Shown: positions 6,638 to 16,019, counted from the first letter of the stretch. The stretch is DNA of 64,000 nt from an uncultured Paracoccaceae bacterium (GCA_943788135.1 CALSPC010000003.1:1-64000); one strand, 5' to 3'. The notes: generated by a model not told the origin, from the sequence alone. Translations and numbers: made by a program.

Positions 6638-7978
6638 TTAGTCGAAAATCGCTTTAAAAACATCATTCCCATTGGCAAACAATACAAGTGCAATCAAAAT
6701 AAAGAATCCTGCCGTTTGTGCATACTCCATAAATTTGTCACTTGGCTTGCGTCCTGAGACCATTTCGTAAAGTAAAAACATCACGTGTCCACCATCCAAA
6801 GCCGGAATTGGCAAAAGGTTCAACACCCCTAACATAATCGATAAAAAGGCGGTAATGCCCCAAAACGCTTCCCAGCTCCACGTGTCTGGAAAAATATCAA
6901 ATATCGCTTTAAATCCACCAACGCCTTTGTAAGCCCCTGTGCTCGGCGAAAAAATAAGTTTCAGTTGCATCCAATACGAGGATATTTGAGATGTAAAACG
7001 CTCTAAGCCAACGCCCACACTCTCACCAAACGTATAGGAGTTTTCAACGATTCTATAATAATTTAAGTCTTCTAAAATTGAAGAACTCATTCCAGGGTAT
7101 ATCCCTAATTTACCTTCATCATCAATTTGTAAAGTTTTGTTAAGCGTTTTGCCAGCTCTTAGAATAGTGGCGTTGACCGTTTGCCCTTTGTAATCTGCTG
7201 CCAAAGCGGCAAATTCATCAAAATACTTAAGAGGTTGTCCTGCAATACTCGTCAATACATCACCTTCTTGTAAATCTTGGTTTTTGTTTAAGGAGGTTTC
7301 TACGACACTTGCAACAACGAAAGGATAGCGCAGTTCAAAAAAGGAGCGGCTTTTACTACTGCTCAACTGACCCAAAAAGTCTTCAGGAAACGTCACTGTC
7401 ATTGGCACGCCATTTCGCTCAAAACTCACCAGTTGTGCTGCTAAAAGATTTTTTCTTAAATCCGAATACTTAACAATCTCTTGACCATTAATAGCCGTAA
7501 TATTATCGCCTGTTTGCAAACCAAGTTCGATCAATAAAGGATTTGTAATCAAATACCCATCTTTAATGCTTTTCGCATCAATATCAGAATCCCCATACGA
7601 GAATGCCATAAAGATATAAATCACGGCCGCTAATATAAAATTCACCGTCACACCCCCGAGCATTATAATTAGACGTTGCCAAGACGGCTTCGAACGAAAC
7701 TCCCAAGGTTGTGGCTCTTGTGCCATCTGCTCTTTATCCATGCTCTCATCGATCATCCCAGAAATCTTTACATAACCGCCCAAAGGCAACCATCCAATAC
7801 CGTAAACGGTATCGCCAATTTTCTTTTTAAATAAGGAGTATTTAACATCAAAAAAGAGGTAAAACTTTTCGACGCGCGTTTTGAATAATTTTGCCGGAAT
7901 AAAATGACCTAATTCATGCAGGACAATCAATAACGAAAGACTTAATAAAAACTGTGATATTTTGATAACAAATTCCAT
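6638..7978 (-). CDS. rseP: RIP metalloprotease RseP (site-2 protease)
   Basis: This is a 446-residue intramembrane zinc protease. The zinc motif HELGH is at residues 21-25 in the first membrane helix. Two PDZ-like regions lie in the middle (GLQTGDNITAINGQ and LQEGDVLTSIAGQ), and the second active-site motif NLLPIPALDGGH is near the C-terminus, followed by the last membrane helices. The family cleaves membrane-anchored anti-sigma factors after an initial cut by another protease and clears signal-peptide remnants. Length is normal for the family. It is preceded by a well-matched promoter on the minus strand and faces the Sco-like gene. Confidence 0.95.
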   Translation of the reverse strand: MEFVIKISQFLLSLSLLIVLHELGHFIPAKLFKTRVEKFYLFFDVKYSLFKKKIGDTVYGIGWLPLGGYVKISGMIDESMDKEQMAQEPQPWEFRSKPSWQRLIIMLGGVTVNFILAAVIYIFMAFSYGDSDIDAKSIKDGYLITNPLLIELGLQTGDNITAINGQEIVKYSDLRKNLLAAQLVSFERNGVPMTVTFPEDFLGQLSSSKSRSFFELRYPFVVASVVETSLNKNQDLQEGDVLTSIAGQPLKYFDEFAALAADYKGQTVNATILRAGKTLNKTLQIDDEGKLGIYPGMSSSILEDLNYYRIVENSYTFGESVGVGLERFTSQISSYWMQLKLIFSPSTGAYKGVGGFKAIFDIFPDTWSWEAFWGITAFLSIMLGVLNLLPIPALDGGHVMFLLYEMVSGRKPSDKFMEYAQTAGFFILIALVLFANGNDVFKAIFD

Positions 7979-8002
7979 GTGGTGTGTCTAGGATTAAGTC
8001 AA

Positions 8003-8031
8003 CAAATGTAAAGTTTTCAGCCTAGAAACAA
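8003..8031 (-). promoter_or_regulatory. Promoter of rseP
   Basis: On the minus strand, TTG (8031-8029) and TACATTTG (8010-8003) are separated by 18 bases. The predicted transcript start is about 20 bases before the rseP ATG. Confidence 0.6.
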
Positions 8032-8092
8032 AAACTTTATTAAAGCACTTAACTTTTAGGGAGATATATTAAAAATTCTCTGTTCTGTATTG

Positions 8093-8100
8093 TACTTTTG
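8093..8100 (+). promoter_or_regulatory. -7 box TACTTTTG upstream of the Sco-like gene
   Basis: This matches TAnnTTTG and places the transcript start near 8107, just ahead of the ATG at 8120. That argues against any start upstream of 8120. No clear -33 TTG is seen. Confidence 0.55.
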
Positions 8101-8119
8101 TAACCCTAATTATATTGTT

Positions 8120-8794
8120 ATGAATTCTTTTTTTAAAACGTATAAACTGTTCATTAGCACTCTTTTTGTGCTGTCTTGTATTATAATTAGCTTGTTTTAT
8201 ACTATTTTGAAACCCATTAAAACATTACCCATTTATCAGCCTGCACAAGTGAATTATGAATTGGTGGATAGCACCATTCAGCACCAAAAAAAATACCATC
8301 GTATAGCAGATTTTAGTTTGATTAATCAAAATGGAGATACCATTACGCAAGACTTTTATAAAGACAAAATTTATGTGGCGGATTTTTTCTTTACGACCTG
8401 TCAGACCATCTGCCCCATCATGACTGGACACATGCACGACCTTCAAAAACAAACCATTACGGATCCCAACGTTTTACTTTTATCGCACTCCGTAATTCCT
8501 GAAATTGATACGGTCGCTCAGCTAAAACGCTATGCCAAAAAAAAGCTTGTCAATGCTTCAAAATGGAATTTAGTTACTGGCGATAAAAAACAAATTTATG
8601 AATTGGCACGAAAATCCTATCTGGCCGTTAAAGATGATGGCGACGGCGGACCTTATGATATGATTCATACCGAAAATTTTATGTTGATTGATAAAAAAAG
8701 ACAAATTCGAGGATTCTACGATGGAACCGATGCCAAAGAAATTGAGCGCCTTCTCGAGGATATAAAAATTTTAAAAGCAACGTATAAAAACTAA
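8120..8794 (+). CDS. SCO1/SenC-family copper chaperone
   Basis: The 224-residue protein has an N-terminal membrane anchor (about residues 10-30) and a periplasmic thioredoxin fold. The copper-binding CxxxC is CQTIC (C94 and C98) followed by P, and the distal His lies in MIHTENFMLID. The family delivers copper to the CuA site of cytochrome c oxidase or acts as a thiol reductant. The start was set at ATG 8120; an upstream TTG start would lie inside the promoter. It is followed by feoA after 43 bases, with a separate promoter between them. Confidence 0.9.
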   Translation: MNSFFKTYKLFISTLFVLSCIIISLFYTILKPIKTLPIYQPAQVNYELVDSTIQHQKKYHRIADFSLINQNGDTITQDFYKDKIYVADFFFTTCQTICPIMTGHMHDLQKQTITDPNVLLLSHSVIPEIDTVAQLKRYAKKKLVNASKWNLVTGDKKQIYELARKSYLAVKDDGDGGPYDMIHTENFMLIDKKRQIRGFYDGTDAKEIERLLEDIKILKATYKN

Positions 8795-8803
8795 TCTTTT
8801 TAG

Positions 8804-8811
8804 TACTTTTG
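8804..8811 (+). promoter_or_regulatory. -7 box TACTTTTG upstream of feoA
   Basis: This exact TAnnTTTG match ends 26 bases before the feoA ATG. It suggests the feo genes have their own promoter separate from the Sco-like gene. No Fur box could be identified with confidence. Confidence 0.55.
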
Positions 8812-8837
8812 CTTCTTTAAAATGAATCTAAATAAGC

Positions 8838-9071
8838 ATGCGCTTAACAATTGCAAATCTTAAAAAAGGCGAAAAAGGTATCATTACTGATAGCTCTTCC
8901 GAAGATATCCCTCTGAAATTATTAGAAATGGGATGCCTTCCTGGCAATGAAGTGCATTTGCTTCAATTAGCACCTTTCTCAGATCCTATGTATCTGAATG
9001 TGAACGACAGTTTTTTAGCCATTAGAAAAGAAACTGCTTCCTTGATTGTAATCCAAAAAATAGATGAGTAA
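8838..9071 (+). CDS. feoA: Ferrous iron transport protein A
   Basis: This 77-residue SH3-like FeoA protein has the typical order: an N-terminal strand (LTIANLKKGEKG), the LLEMGCLPGNEVHLL segment, and a C-terminal ASLIVIQ strand. FeoA is a cytoplasmic partner that supports Fe(II) uptake by FeoB. It overlaps feoB by 8 bases, a usual coupled arrangement. Length is normal for a stand-alone FeoA. Confidence 0.95.
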   Translation: MRLTIANLKKGEKGIITDSSSEDIPLKLLEMGCLPGNEVHLLQLAPFSDPMYLNVNDSFLAIRKETASLIVIQKIDE

Positions 9072-11163
9072 ACAGCTTAACGTTGCACTAATTGGGAATC
9101 CAAATACCGGAAAAACATCGGTGTTTAATGCCTTAACAGGGCTCAACCAAAAGGTGGGAAACTACCCAGGGATTACAGTTGACAAAAAGCAAGGGATTTG
9201 TAAGTTATCACGCGGCGTGAAAGCCCATATTTTGGACCTCCCAGGAACTTACAGTCTTAACGCCTCATCCCTAGACGAAAATGTGGTGATTGAGTTATTA
9301 CTCAATAAAAACGATAAAGACTACCCCGATGTTGCTATAATTGTGAGTGATGTCGAAAATTTAAAACGAAACTTACTCCTATTTACACAGATTAAAGACC
9401 TCAAAATCCCCACTATTTTAGTGATCAACATGAGTGATTTGATGACTCGTAAAGGCATTACTTTAGATATTGAACTCTTAGAAGCAAAGTTTCATACCAA
9501 AATTGCGCTCATAAGTACGCGTAAAAACAGTGGGATCACGGAACTGAAACAGCTTATTGAAAGCTATAAAACTATTTCTACGGAGCCTTGTTTAGACACG
9601 ACTACCATAGACACTGATTATTTTCAGAGTTTAGAAAAAGCTTTCCCAAATCAAGATATCTATAAACTATGGCTCGTTATCACTCAAGATGCGAATTTTG
9701 GGAAAATTACCCGTCAAGAGCTTGATGTTTCAAAATTTAAGACTAAATCCAATCAAGAATTAAAGCGGTTACAGCAAAAAGAAGCCATCAAACGCTATCA
9801 GTTTATTAATGCGATTTTAAAGGAAGGTCAGATTATTGACCGCTCTAAAGCCACTGGATTGCGAAGTAAACTAGACCGTTTACTCATTCATAAAGTTTGG
9901 GGATACATGATCTTTTTTATAATCTTGTTAACCATTTTTCAAGCAATCTATGACTGGGCGACAATTCCAATGGACCTCATCGACACCACTTTTGCTGGCT
10001 TAGCGGAGTGGATCAAAAACACTTTTCCAGGGGGCGGAAAAGTAACCGATTTAGTAGCTGAAGGCATTGTTTCTGGAATTGGTGGTATTGTTATTTTTAT
10101 TCCTCAAATTGCCTTCTTGTTTTTCTTTATTTCGATTTTAGAAGAAAGTGGCTACATGAGTCGCGTTGTCTTTTTGATGGACCGCGTGATGCGACGCTTT
10201 GGGTTGAGTGGAAAAAGTTTAGTCCCACTAATTTCTGGAACTGCTTGTGCCATTCCTGCTGTAATGGCGACCCGAAATATTGAAAACTGGAAAGAACGCC
10301 TCATTACAATTTTGGTCGTTCCTTTTACCACCTGTTCGGCACGTTTACCTGTCTATCTCATAATCATTGCCTTGGTGATCCCAGAAGGCTATATTATAGG
10401 GCTCAGCTATCAAGCGCTAACCCTAATGGCGCTTTACCTTCTAGGCTTTGGAATGGCTATTTTTTCGGCATATATCCTAGACCGAATTTTAAAAACAAAA
10501 CACAAAACCTTTTTTGTGGTAGAAATGCCCAATTATAAACTTCCGCTTCTGAAAAATGTGATTATTACGGTAATTGAAAAAACAAAAACCTTTGTTTTTG
10601 AGGCTGGAAAAATCATATTAGCAATTTCTATTATTCTATGGGTATTGGCGTCTTACGGCCCAGGAGATAAATTCAACAACGCGGAGTCCTACGTTCAAAC
10701 CTATGAAACGCAATCCGCTCATGAGCGAAGTGATCAAATTGCGGCATACAAATTAGAACATTCTTATATCGGGATTATTGGAAAAACGATTGAACCCATG
10801 ATTAAGCCTCTAGGTTATGATTGGAAAGTTGGAATTGGATTGGTTGCATCCTTTGCCGCTCGAGAAGTGTTTGTGGGAACATTAGCAACAATTTATAGTG
10901 TAGGAAGTGCTAGCGAAGGCGAAAATATTGACACTATTAAAACTAAAATGCAAAACGAAACCTATGCAGATGGTACAAAAGTATTCACACTAGCATCGGG
11001 AATTTCGTTGCTCTTATTTTATGCTTTTGCCATGCAATGCATGAGTACCTTAGCAATTGTAAAACGAGAAACAAAGAGTTGGAAATGGCCTATTCTGCAG
11101 CTCATCGGGATGACGGCTATTGCATATATTTGTGCGTTAATTGCCTTTCAATTTTTAAAATAA
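9064..11163 (+). CDS. feoB: Ferrous iron transport protein B
   Basis: The 699-residue protein has an N-terminal GTPase domain with G1 GNPNTGKTS (residues 11-19), G3 DLPGTYSL and G4 NMSD, a helical GDI region, then the membrane part with the two Gate motifs (FFFISILEESGYMSRVVFLMDR and its partner near residue 600, VASFAAREVFVGTLA). It imports Fe(II) across the inner membrane. The start codon lies inside feoA. A Cys-rich small membrane protein follows 5 bases after the stop, completing a feoA-feoB-small-protein operon. Confidence 0.97.
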   Translation: MSKQLNVALIGNPNTGKTSVFNALTGLNQKVGNYPGITVDKKQGICKLSRGVKAHILDLPGTYSLNASSLDENVVIELLLNKNDKDYPDVAIIVSDVENLKRNLLLFTQIKDLKIPTILVINMSDLMTRKGITLDIELLEAKFHTKIALISTRKNSGITELKQLIESYKTISTEPCLDTTTIDTDYFQSLEKAFPNQDIYKLWLVITQDANFGKITRQELDVSKFKTKSNQELKRLQQKEAIKRYQFINAILKEGQIIDRSKATGLRSKLDRLLIHKVWGYMIFFIILLTIFQAIYDWATIPMDLIDTTFAGLAEWIKNTFPGGGKVTDLVAEGIVSGIGGIVIFIPQIAFLFFFISILEESGYMSRVVFLMDRVMRRFGLSGKSLVPLISGTACAIPAVMATRNIENWKERLITILVVPFTTCSARLPVYLIIIALVIPEGYIIGLSYQALTLMALYLLGFGMAIFSAYILDRILKTKHKTFFVVEMPNYKLPLLKNVIITVIEKTKTFVFEAGKIILAISIILWVLASYGPGDKFNNAESYVQTYETQSAHERSDQIAAYKLEHSYIGIIGKTIEPMIKPLGYDWKVGIGLVASFAAREVFVGTLATIYSVGSASEGENIDTIKTKMQNETYADGTKVFTLASGISLLLFYAFAMQCMSTLAIVKRETKSWKWPILQLIGMTAIAYICALIAFQFLK

Positions 11164-11168
11164 CCGTA

Positions 11169-11300
11169 ATGAACGATTTTTTTCAAACCCTTGTAATAGC
11201 TTCAGTTTTGGTATTGGCGCTACTATATGTGTTCAGAAAACAGCTTTGGAACTCTAAAAAAAAGAACAGTGGTTGTGGAAACGACAGTTGTGGATGTTAA
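11169..11300 (+). CDS. FeoB-associated Cys-rich membrane protein
   Basis: The 43-residue product has one membrane helix (about residues 7-22), a basic stretch (RKQLWNSKKKN) and a Cys-rich tail SGCGNDSCGC. A longer frame is open back into feoB, but the ATG at 11169 sits right after the feoB stop and gives the known size of the FeoB-associated Cys-rich family. The Cys cluster is thought to bind metal at the cytoplasmic side of FeoB. Its stop codon overlaps that of the convergent ZIP transporter gene. Confidence 0.85.
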   Translation: MNDFFQTLVIASVLVLALLYVFRKQLWNSKKKNSGCGNDSCGC

Positions 11301-12118
11301 CCTAAAGCAACATCTAATGTCATCATTACAATAAACCCTCCAATAAACCCAAGCGTTGCAATATCGGTATACTTATCGCGTTGCGTTTCGGGAATTACTT
11401 CCTCGACAACTACAAAAATCATTGCGCCAGCAGCAAACGCTAAAGCATATGGTAAAATAGGGGTAAAAAATGTAACTGCTACAGCACCTACAACAGCGGC
11501 AATTGGCTCTACAATAGCTGATAGTTGTCCAAACCAAAAGCTTTTAAATTTGCTCACACCTTGACGTCTTAACGGCATAGAAACCGCCAGTCCTTCAGGA
11601 AAATTTTGAATTCCAATACCTAAAGCTAGTGCCACAGCACCGCCAATTGTGGCTTCAGGTATTCCGGCAGCAACACCGCCAAAAAGAACGCCAACAGCCA
11701 ACCCTTCAGGGATATTGTGAAGTGTAATTGCGAGTACCAACAAGGTGGTACGGTGCCAAGGCGATTTGACCCCTTCTTTTTCACTCTCTTTAAAATTAAG
11801 ATGTAAATGCGGTAATACTTTATCGAGTCCAAACAGGAATAAGGCCCCAAAACCAAAGCCAACAGCAGCTGGAATGACTTTGACAAAACCTTCACCAGAG
11901 CTCATCTCAATACTTGGCGCTAGCAAGCTCCAAAAACTAGCAGCTACCATAACACCTCCTGTAAAACCGAGCATTCCATCCAAAAGCCCACGATTCATAC
12001 CTTTAAAGAAAAATACAAGTGATGCGCCCAAAGCGGTAACAATCCACGTGAATAATGACGCATATAGCGCTGCTAAAACAGGGTCTATACTGCTAAGATA
12101 GGAAATGATCTGATCCAT
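11297..12118 (-). CDS. ZIP-family metal transporter
   Basis: This is a 273-residue inner-membrane protein of about eight helices. The metal-site helices carry HNIPEGLAVG and NFPEGLAVS, characteristic of GufA-type ZIP proteins that move Zn(II) or other divalent metals into the cytoplasm. A His-containing cytoplasmic loop (LPHLHLNF) follows helix 3. It is convergent with the feo operon with a 4-base overlap, so the two transcripts may interfere with each other. The exact metal cannot be read from the sequence. Confidence 0.9.
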   Translation of the reverse strand: MDQIISYLSSIDPVLAALYASLFTWIVTALGASLVFFFKGMNRGLLDGMLGFTGGVMVAASFWSLLAPSIEMSSGEGFVKVIPAAVGFGFGALFLFGLDKVLPHLHLNFKESEKEGVKSPWHRTTLLVLAITLHNIPEGLAVGVLFGGVAAGIPEATIGGAVALALGIGIQNFPEGLAVSMPLRRQGVSKFKSFWFGQLSAIVEPIAAVVGAVAVTFFTPILPYALAFAAGAMIFVVVEEVIPETQRDKYTDIATLGFIGGFIVMMTLDVALG

Positions 12119-12146
12119 GGTTTTTTATAAAATTTTGTGCAAGGTA

Positions 12147-12872
12147 CTAAAACTGTTTTTCTTTTTGAAGGTGTTCGTAGGCTTCTTGAACTTTTCTGAA
12201 TTTTTCTTCAGCGCCTTTTTGATGTTCTTTTCCTAGGTGTAAGACTTTGTCAGGATGGTATTTTTTAGCCATTTTTCGATAGGCTTTTTTAATTTCAGTT
12301 GGTGTGGCATTAGAATCAATTTCCAGAATCTTATAGGCCGATTCCCCACTCTTATAAAACATGGCTTTAATGCTTTCAAAATCTCTAGCATTTACCCCTA
12401 AATAGGACGCTATTAAGCCAATCACATTTATTTCGGCATCAGCGACATGCCCGTCAGCCTTTGCGATACCAAATAAAAAATGAAGAAGTTGAAGTCGAGA
12501 CGCATGATCCATCATTTGACGAATTTGCAAACAGACTTGTCGTGTAGAAATGTGCGGTTGTTTTGAGATTTCCTTAAATAATCTAAAGGCCTTATTAGCG
12601 CGTTCTTTTCCATACATTTGAACAAATTGTGCACGCACAAAATCCAACTCGCGCTGGTCTTGTTTACCATCAGCTTTAATGACAATCGATGCTAACACCA
12701 ATAAACTTACTTCAAAATCTCCAGAGCGCGTGGCTGTTTGGCTTTGTGTGTAAACTGTTCCACCTTTCGTTGAAGAATCCAATACGCTTCCTAGTGCCAT
12801 TCCTATAATTGCACCAATTGGCCCACCAAATGACCATCCGATTGTTGCGCCAATCCATTTTGAAAACCCCAT
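12147..12872 (-). CDS. TerB-domain DnaJ-like co-chaperone (DjlA-like)
   Basis: The 241-residue protein starts with a Gly-rich hydrophobic segment ([21 protein letters not shown], about residues 8-28). It continues with a TerB-like helical domain (about 50-165, with the acidic repeats [13 protein letters not shown] and [12 protein letters not shown]) and ends with a J domain (about 175-238) with the essential HPD tripeptide (KKYHPDKV). J domains stimulate DnaK ATPase. The order membrane-TerB-J is that of DjlA. The target is unknown. Confidence 0.9.
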   Translation of the reverse strand: MGFSKWIGATIGWSFGGPIGAIIGMALGSVLDSSTKGGTVYTQSQTATRSGDFEVSLLVLASIVIKADGKQDQRELDFVRAQFVQMYGKERANKAFRLFKEISKQPHISTRQVCLQIRQMMDHASRLQLLHFLFGIAKADGHVADAEINVIGLIASYLGVNARDFESIKAMFYKSGESAYKILEIDSNATPTEIKKAYRKMAKKYHPDKVLHLGKEHQKGAEEKFRKVQEAYEHLQKEKQF

Positions 12873-12973
12873 AACTAATTCTACTGATTAAATTAAAAAA
12901 TCAAACCTACAAAAAAGAATAAGACCGATTGATAAGCATCACGATTTTTAAAAAAAATTTATAGCCAATTTAA

Positions 12974-13025
12974 CATTTGTCGATCTTGAAAAAGAGTAGA
13001 ATTGCTCTACAAATGTGTATCTTTG
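12974..13025 (+). promoter_or_regulatory. Promoter and nested inverted repeats upstream of the bacilliredoxin gene
   Basis: TATCTTTG at 13018-13025 is a Bacteroidota -7 box. Just upstream, CATTTGT (12974-12980) pairs with ACAAATG (13009-13015), and nested inside, GTAGA (12996-13000) pairs with TCTAC (13006-13010). The outer right arm touches the -7 box, so a bound regulator would occlude RNA polymerase. Confidence 0.5.
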
Positions 13026-13048
13026 TGCTTTAATTAAAAATAAATAAC

Positions 13049-13459
13049 ATGTATCCAGCAGAATTAGTAAAACCCATGCGTGAACATTTGACGCAAGTTG
13101 GTTTTGAAGAATTACATACCGCAGAAGGCGTAGACACTGCCTTAGCACAATCTGGCACAACTCTAGTTGTTGTAAATTCCGTATGTGGTTGTGCAGCTGC
13201 CAACGCTCGCCCAGGTGCGATTATGAGTTTACAAAATGACAAGCGCCCAACGCAAACTATCACTGTTTTTGCAGGTGTGGACAAAGAAGCGGTTGAGAAA
13301 GCGCGAGCACATATGATTCCATTTCCACCAAGTTCTCCTTGTATGGCTTTGTTTAAAGACGGGGAATTAGTGCATATGCTAGAGCGTCACCATATTGAAG
13401 GGCGCCCAGCAGAATTGATCGCAGAAAATTTAATGAATGCCTATAACGAACACTGTTAA
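13049..13459 (+). CDS. Bacilliredoxin (BrxA/BrxB family)
   Basis: The 136-residue protein belongs to the YphP/YqiW family. The active-site CGC motif (C46-G47-C48) lies in VNSVCGCAAANARPG. These thioredoxin-fold proteins remove bacillithiol or similar thiols from protein cysteines after oxidative stress. It is full length, single-gene, with its own promoter containing inverted repeats and a strong terminator at 13477-13504. Whether this organism makes bacillithiol cannot be judged from the window. Confidence 0.92.
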   Translation: MYPAELVKPMREHLTQVGFEELHTAEGVDTALAQSGTTLVVVNSVCGCAAANARPGAIMSLQNDKRPTQTITVFAGVDKEAVEKARAHMIPFPPSSPCMALFKDGELVHMLERHHIEGRPAELIAENLMNAYNEHC

Positions 13460-13476
13460 TCGCATTTAAAACTTAC

Positions 13477-13504
13477 AAAACCAGACAATAGTCTGGTTTT
13501 TTTT
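13477..13504 (+). terminator. Intrinsic terminator after the bacilliredoxin gene
   Basis: AAAACCAGAC (13477-13486) pairs with GTCTGGTTTT (13491-13500) around an AATA loop and runs into eight T. It lies before the convergent radA end and, because of its A-rich left flank, may work in both directions. Confidence 0.85.
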
Positions 13505-13512
13505 GGTTTAAA

Positions 13513-14874
13513 CTAGCCTAGAATTTCAACTAAGTCTTCAATTTTTGTTAGGAGCTGTACTTTAATAGTGGTGTGTTTTAGGCCAATTTTATTGTGTTTA
13601 GACACAAAAATAATTTCAAATCCTAATTTTTCGGCTTCTAAAATACGTTGATCTACGCGCTGAACAGGACGGATTTCTCCAGACAGTCCAACTTCGCCTG
13701 CAAAACAAAAGTTTTTGGCTAAGGCTTCGTCATCATTAGAGGATAAAATAGCAGCAACAACGGCTAAATCTATTGCGGGATCATCCACATTAATTCCTCC
13801 TGTAATATTTAGAAACACATCCTTTGCGCCGAGTCTAAACCCAGCTCGTTTTTCTAAAACAGCCAACAGCATATTGAGGCGTTTGGCATTAAATCCAGTA
13901 GCGCTACGTTGTGGCGTACCATAAACTGCTGTACTTACCAGTGCTTGAACTTCGATAAGTAATGGACGAACACCTTCTAAAGTCACCGCAATAGCATTGC
14001 CAGACAGGGCTTCATCTTTTTTAGAAATCAAAATTTCTGAAGGGTTGGTAACTTCTCTAAGTCCAGTGCCCAGCATTTCGTAAATTCCCAATTCGTGGGT
14101 CGATCCAAAGCGGTTTTTATGGGCTCTCAAAATTCTAAAAACATGATTTCTGTCGCCTTCAAATTGAAGGACTGTATCCACCATATGTTCTAATATTTTT
14201 GGCCCTGCTATTGAGCCGTCTTTAGTAATATGCCCAATTAAAATTACTGGCGTTGCGGTTTCTTTAGCAAATTTAATCAACTCGCTTGTACATTCTTTGA
14301 TTTGAGATACACTTCCAGCTGAGGCTTCGAGATAATCACTTTGTAAGGTTTGAATGGAATCTATAATAACAACATCAGGGTCAAGGGCTTCTATTTGTTT
14401 GAAAATGTGCTGTGTTTTGGTTTCTGTTAAAATATAACAGGTGTCGTTCAGGGGCTGAATACGTTCTGCACGGAGTTTGATTTGTTTTTGACTTTCTTCG
14501 CCTGAAACATAGAGGGTTTTGTAGGGCAGCTTCAAAGCAACTTGAAGCATAAGCGTGCTTTTGCCTATTCCGGGTTCGCCTCCCAGAAGTGTCAACGATC
14601 CTGGAACTATACCTCCCCCCAAAACACGGTTCAACTCGCCATCTGTAGTATCCATTCGGACAGTTTTAGTGGTGTCAATTTCAGAAATTTTTAAGGGTTT
14701 CGACACACGATTTGGGGTGTGCTGTGTGCCTGTTTTCCAATCTTTAGTGGTGGGCTTCTGAACCAATTCTTCTGTAATGGTATTCCACGATTTACAAGAC
14801 GTACATTGCCCTTGCCATTTGGCAAACTGCGCCCCACAGTTTTGACAAAAAAAAGTTGTTTTCACTTTAGCCAT
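13513..14874 (-). CDS. radA: DNA repair protein RadA
   Basis: The 453-residue protein has an N-terminal zinc finger (C10-x2-C13 ... C24-x2-C27), a RecA-like ATPase with Walker A GGEPGIGKST, the RadA signature KNRFGST, and a C-terminal Lon-protease-like domain. RadA drives branch migration of recombination intermediates. The ATG overlaps the stop codon of the upstream esterase-like gene by one base (TAATG), so the two are translationally coupled on the minus strand. Confidence 0.97.
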   Translation of the reverse strand: MAKVKTTFFCQNCGAQFAKWQGQCTSCKSWNTITEELVQKPTTKDWKTGTQHTPNRVSKPLKISEIDTTKTVRMDTTDGELNRVLGGGIVPGSLTLLGGEPGIGKSTLMLQVALKLPYKTLYVSGEESQKQIKLRAERIQPLNDTCYILTETKTQHIFKQIEALDPDVVIIDSIQTLQSDYLEASAGSVSQIKECTSELIKFAKETATPVILIGHITKDGSIAGPKILEHMVDTVLQFEGDRNHVFRILRAHKNRFGSTHELGIYEMLGTGLREVTNPSEILISKKDEALSGNAIAVTLEGVRPLLIEVQALVSTAVYGTPQRSATGFNAKRLNMLLAVLEKRAGFRLGAKDVFLNITGGINVDDPAIDLAVVAAILSSNDDEALAKNFCFAGEVGLSGEIRPVQRVDQRILEAEKLGFEIIFVSKHNKIGLKHTTIKVQLLTKIEDLVEILG

Positions 14875-16019
14875 TAGTATCCGTATTCTGTTTTAATTTC
14901 ATCTGCTCTTTCTAACATATCATCTTTTGAGTATCCCTCAATGTCATCCAACATATAAGCCGAGTAATAAATATTCATGGCTTTTTTTAATCGTCCTAAT
15001 TCTTCATAATGACGGGCAAGATAATAGCTTGCTATTGTGGAATCGGGATAGTGAGTGTTTGCTAATTTTGCTAAATCTCTATATAATTCAAATTGTTCTG
15101 TGTTTTCAATAGCTGCAGCAATCGCTCTAAAATCATTGACAAGAATCTGTTTTTCAATACCAAATAAGGATTCGATCATATCGTATTTTTCAATCAAATA
15201 TGCCACTGGAGAAGCCTCTGAGGGTAAAATATAGTCCTTATATTCTTTCATGCTGATCGGTTGAAATACAATAAATATATTTTGTAAGGCCTTTGGAATA
15301 GCTTGCGCTACCAACGAATAATGGGTGGCATCTTCAAAATTGTCATAGGCATATAAAAGGGTTGAATTTTCTAAAGCAGAAATTTTAGAATTCAATGCAA
15401 TTGCTTCATTTTTATTTTGTTTGAAATCGAGAGTAGCGGTTGCTAAATAATAAAATGTCTTAGCTTTACTTTCCACGCCAAGTCGTCGTGTAAGATTCTC
15501 CTCCATATTGTACGATAAACTAGGGCTTAAGGCTACATAAGCATTAAAAACAGGACTTGTATTAAACATAAAGTAATTTATGAAATTTGCTGATTTGCCA
15601 TGCCCCACAGCCATTCGAAAATTAAGACTACGGTAGTTTTCGTTCATGAAAACAATAAGCTCGTTTTCGATAAAATCATAAAACTGAGCTCCGGTTTTGG
15701 ACGGTAAATAATCTTTCAAAGACATCATGTAATCTTGAGCTTTTGAATTGACTTGATTGACCCCTACGACTATGGCTTCTGGCATGTCGCCCCAATACGA
15801 GTAATAATCCACATTTCCTGCAACCACTTCAAAAAGATAATCGCCATCAAAAACAACAATTAAAGGATAGCTTTTTTCAAGGTTATCCTCATAATTTCGT
15901 GGCAGTTGTATTTTTAATTCTCGAGACGTCCCTAAAACTTCAGATTCAATTGTTTCATAAAGAGTCTGAGCGAAAGAAATATTGAGGCTTAAAAGTAATG
16001 AAATGACAAAAAATTTCAT
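14874..16019 (-). CDS. Secreted esterase-D-like alpha/beta hydrolase with TPR-like tail, nucleophile missing
   Basis: The 381-residue protein has a signal peptide (cleavage after about residue 17, SFAQ). A putative esterase fold covers about 20-270: IQLPRNYE, YPLIVVFDGDY, a nucleophile elbow and YVALSPSL. A C-terminal helical repeat region follows (about 300-375, YLARHYEELGRLKKAMNIYY). In this family the elbow is normally GHSxGG. Here it reads VGHGKSA, with Gly141 at the nucleophile position and Ser143 two residues later. It may be inactive or use the displaced Ser. It is coupled to radA downstream, probably by position only. Confidence 0.75.
   Translation of the reverse strand: MKFFVISLLLSLNISFAQTLYETIESEVLGTSRELKIQLPRNYEDNLEKSYPLIVVFDGDYLFEVVAGNVDYYSYWGDMPEAIVVGVNQVNSKAQDYMMSLKDYLPSKTGAQFYDFIENELIVFMNENYRSLNFRMAVGHGKSANFINYFMFNTSPVFNAYVALSPSLSYNMEENLTRRLGVESKAKTFYYLATATLDFKQNKNEAIALNSKISALENSTLLYAYDNFEDATHYSLVAQAIPKALQNIFIVFQPISMKEYKDYILPSEASPVAYLIEKYDMIESLFGIEKQILVNDFRAIAAAIENTEQFELYRDLAKLANTHYPDSTIASYYLARHYEELGRLKKAMNIYYSAYMLDDIEGYSKDDMLERADEIKTEYGY

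Noticed and set aside
11745-12101. Open frame on the plus strand inside the ZIP transporter gene
   Set aside because: The ZIP gene has clear family motifs on the minus strand; the other product has none.
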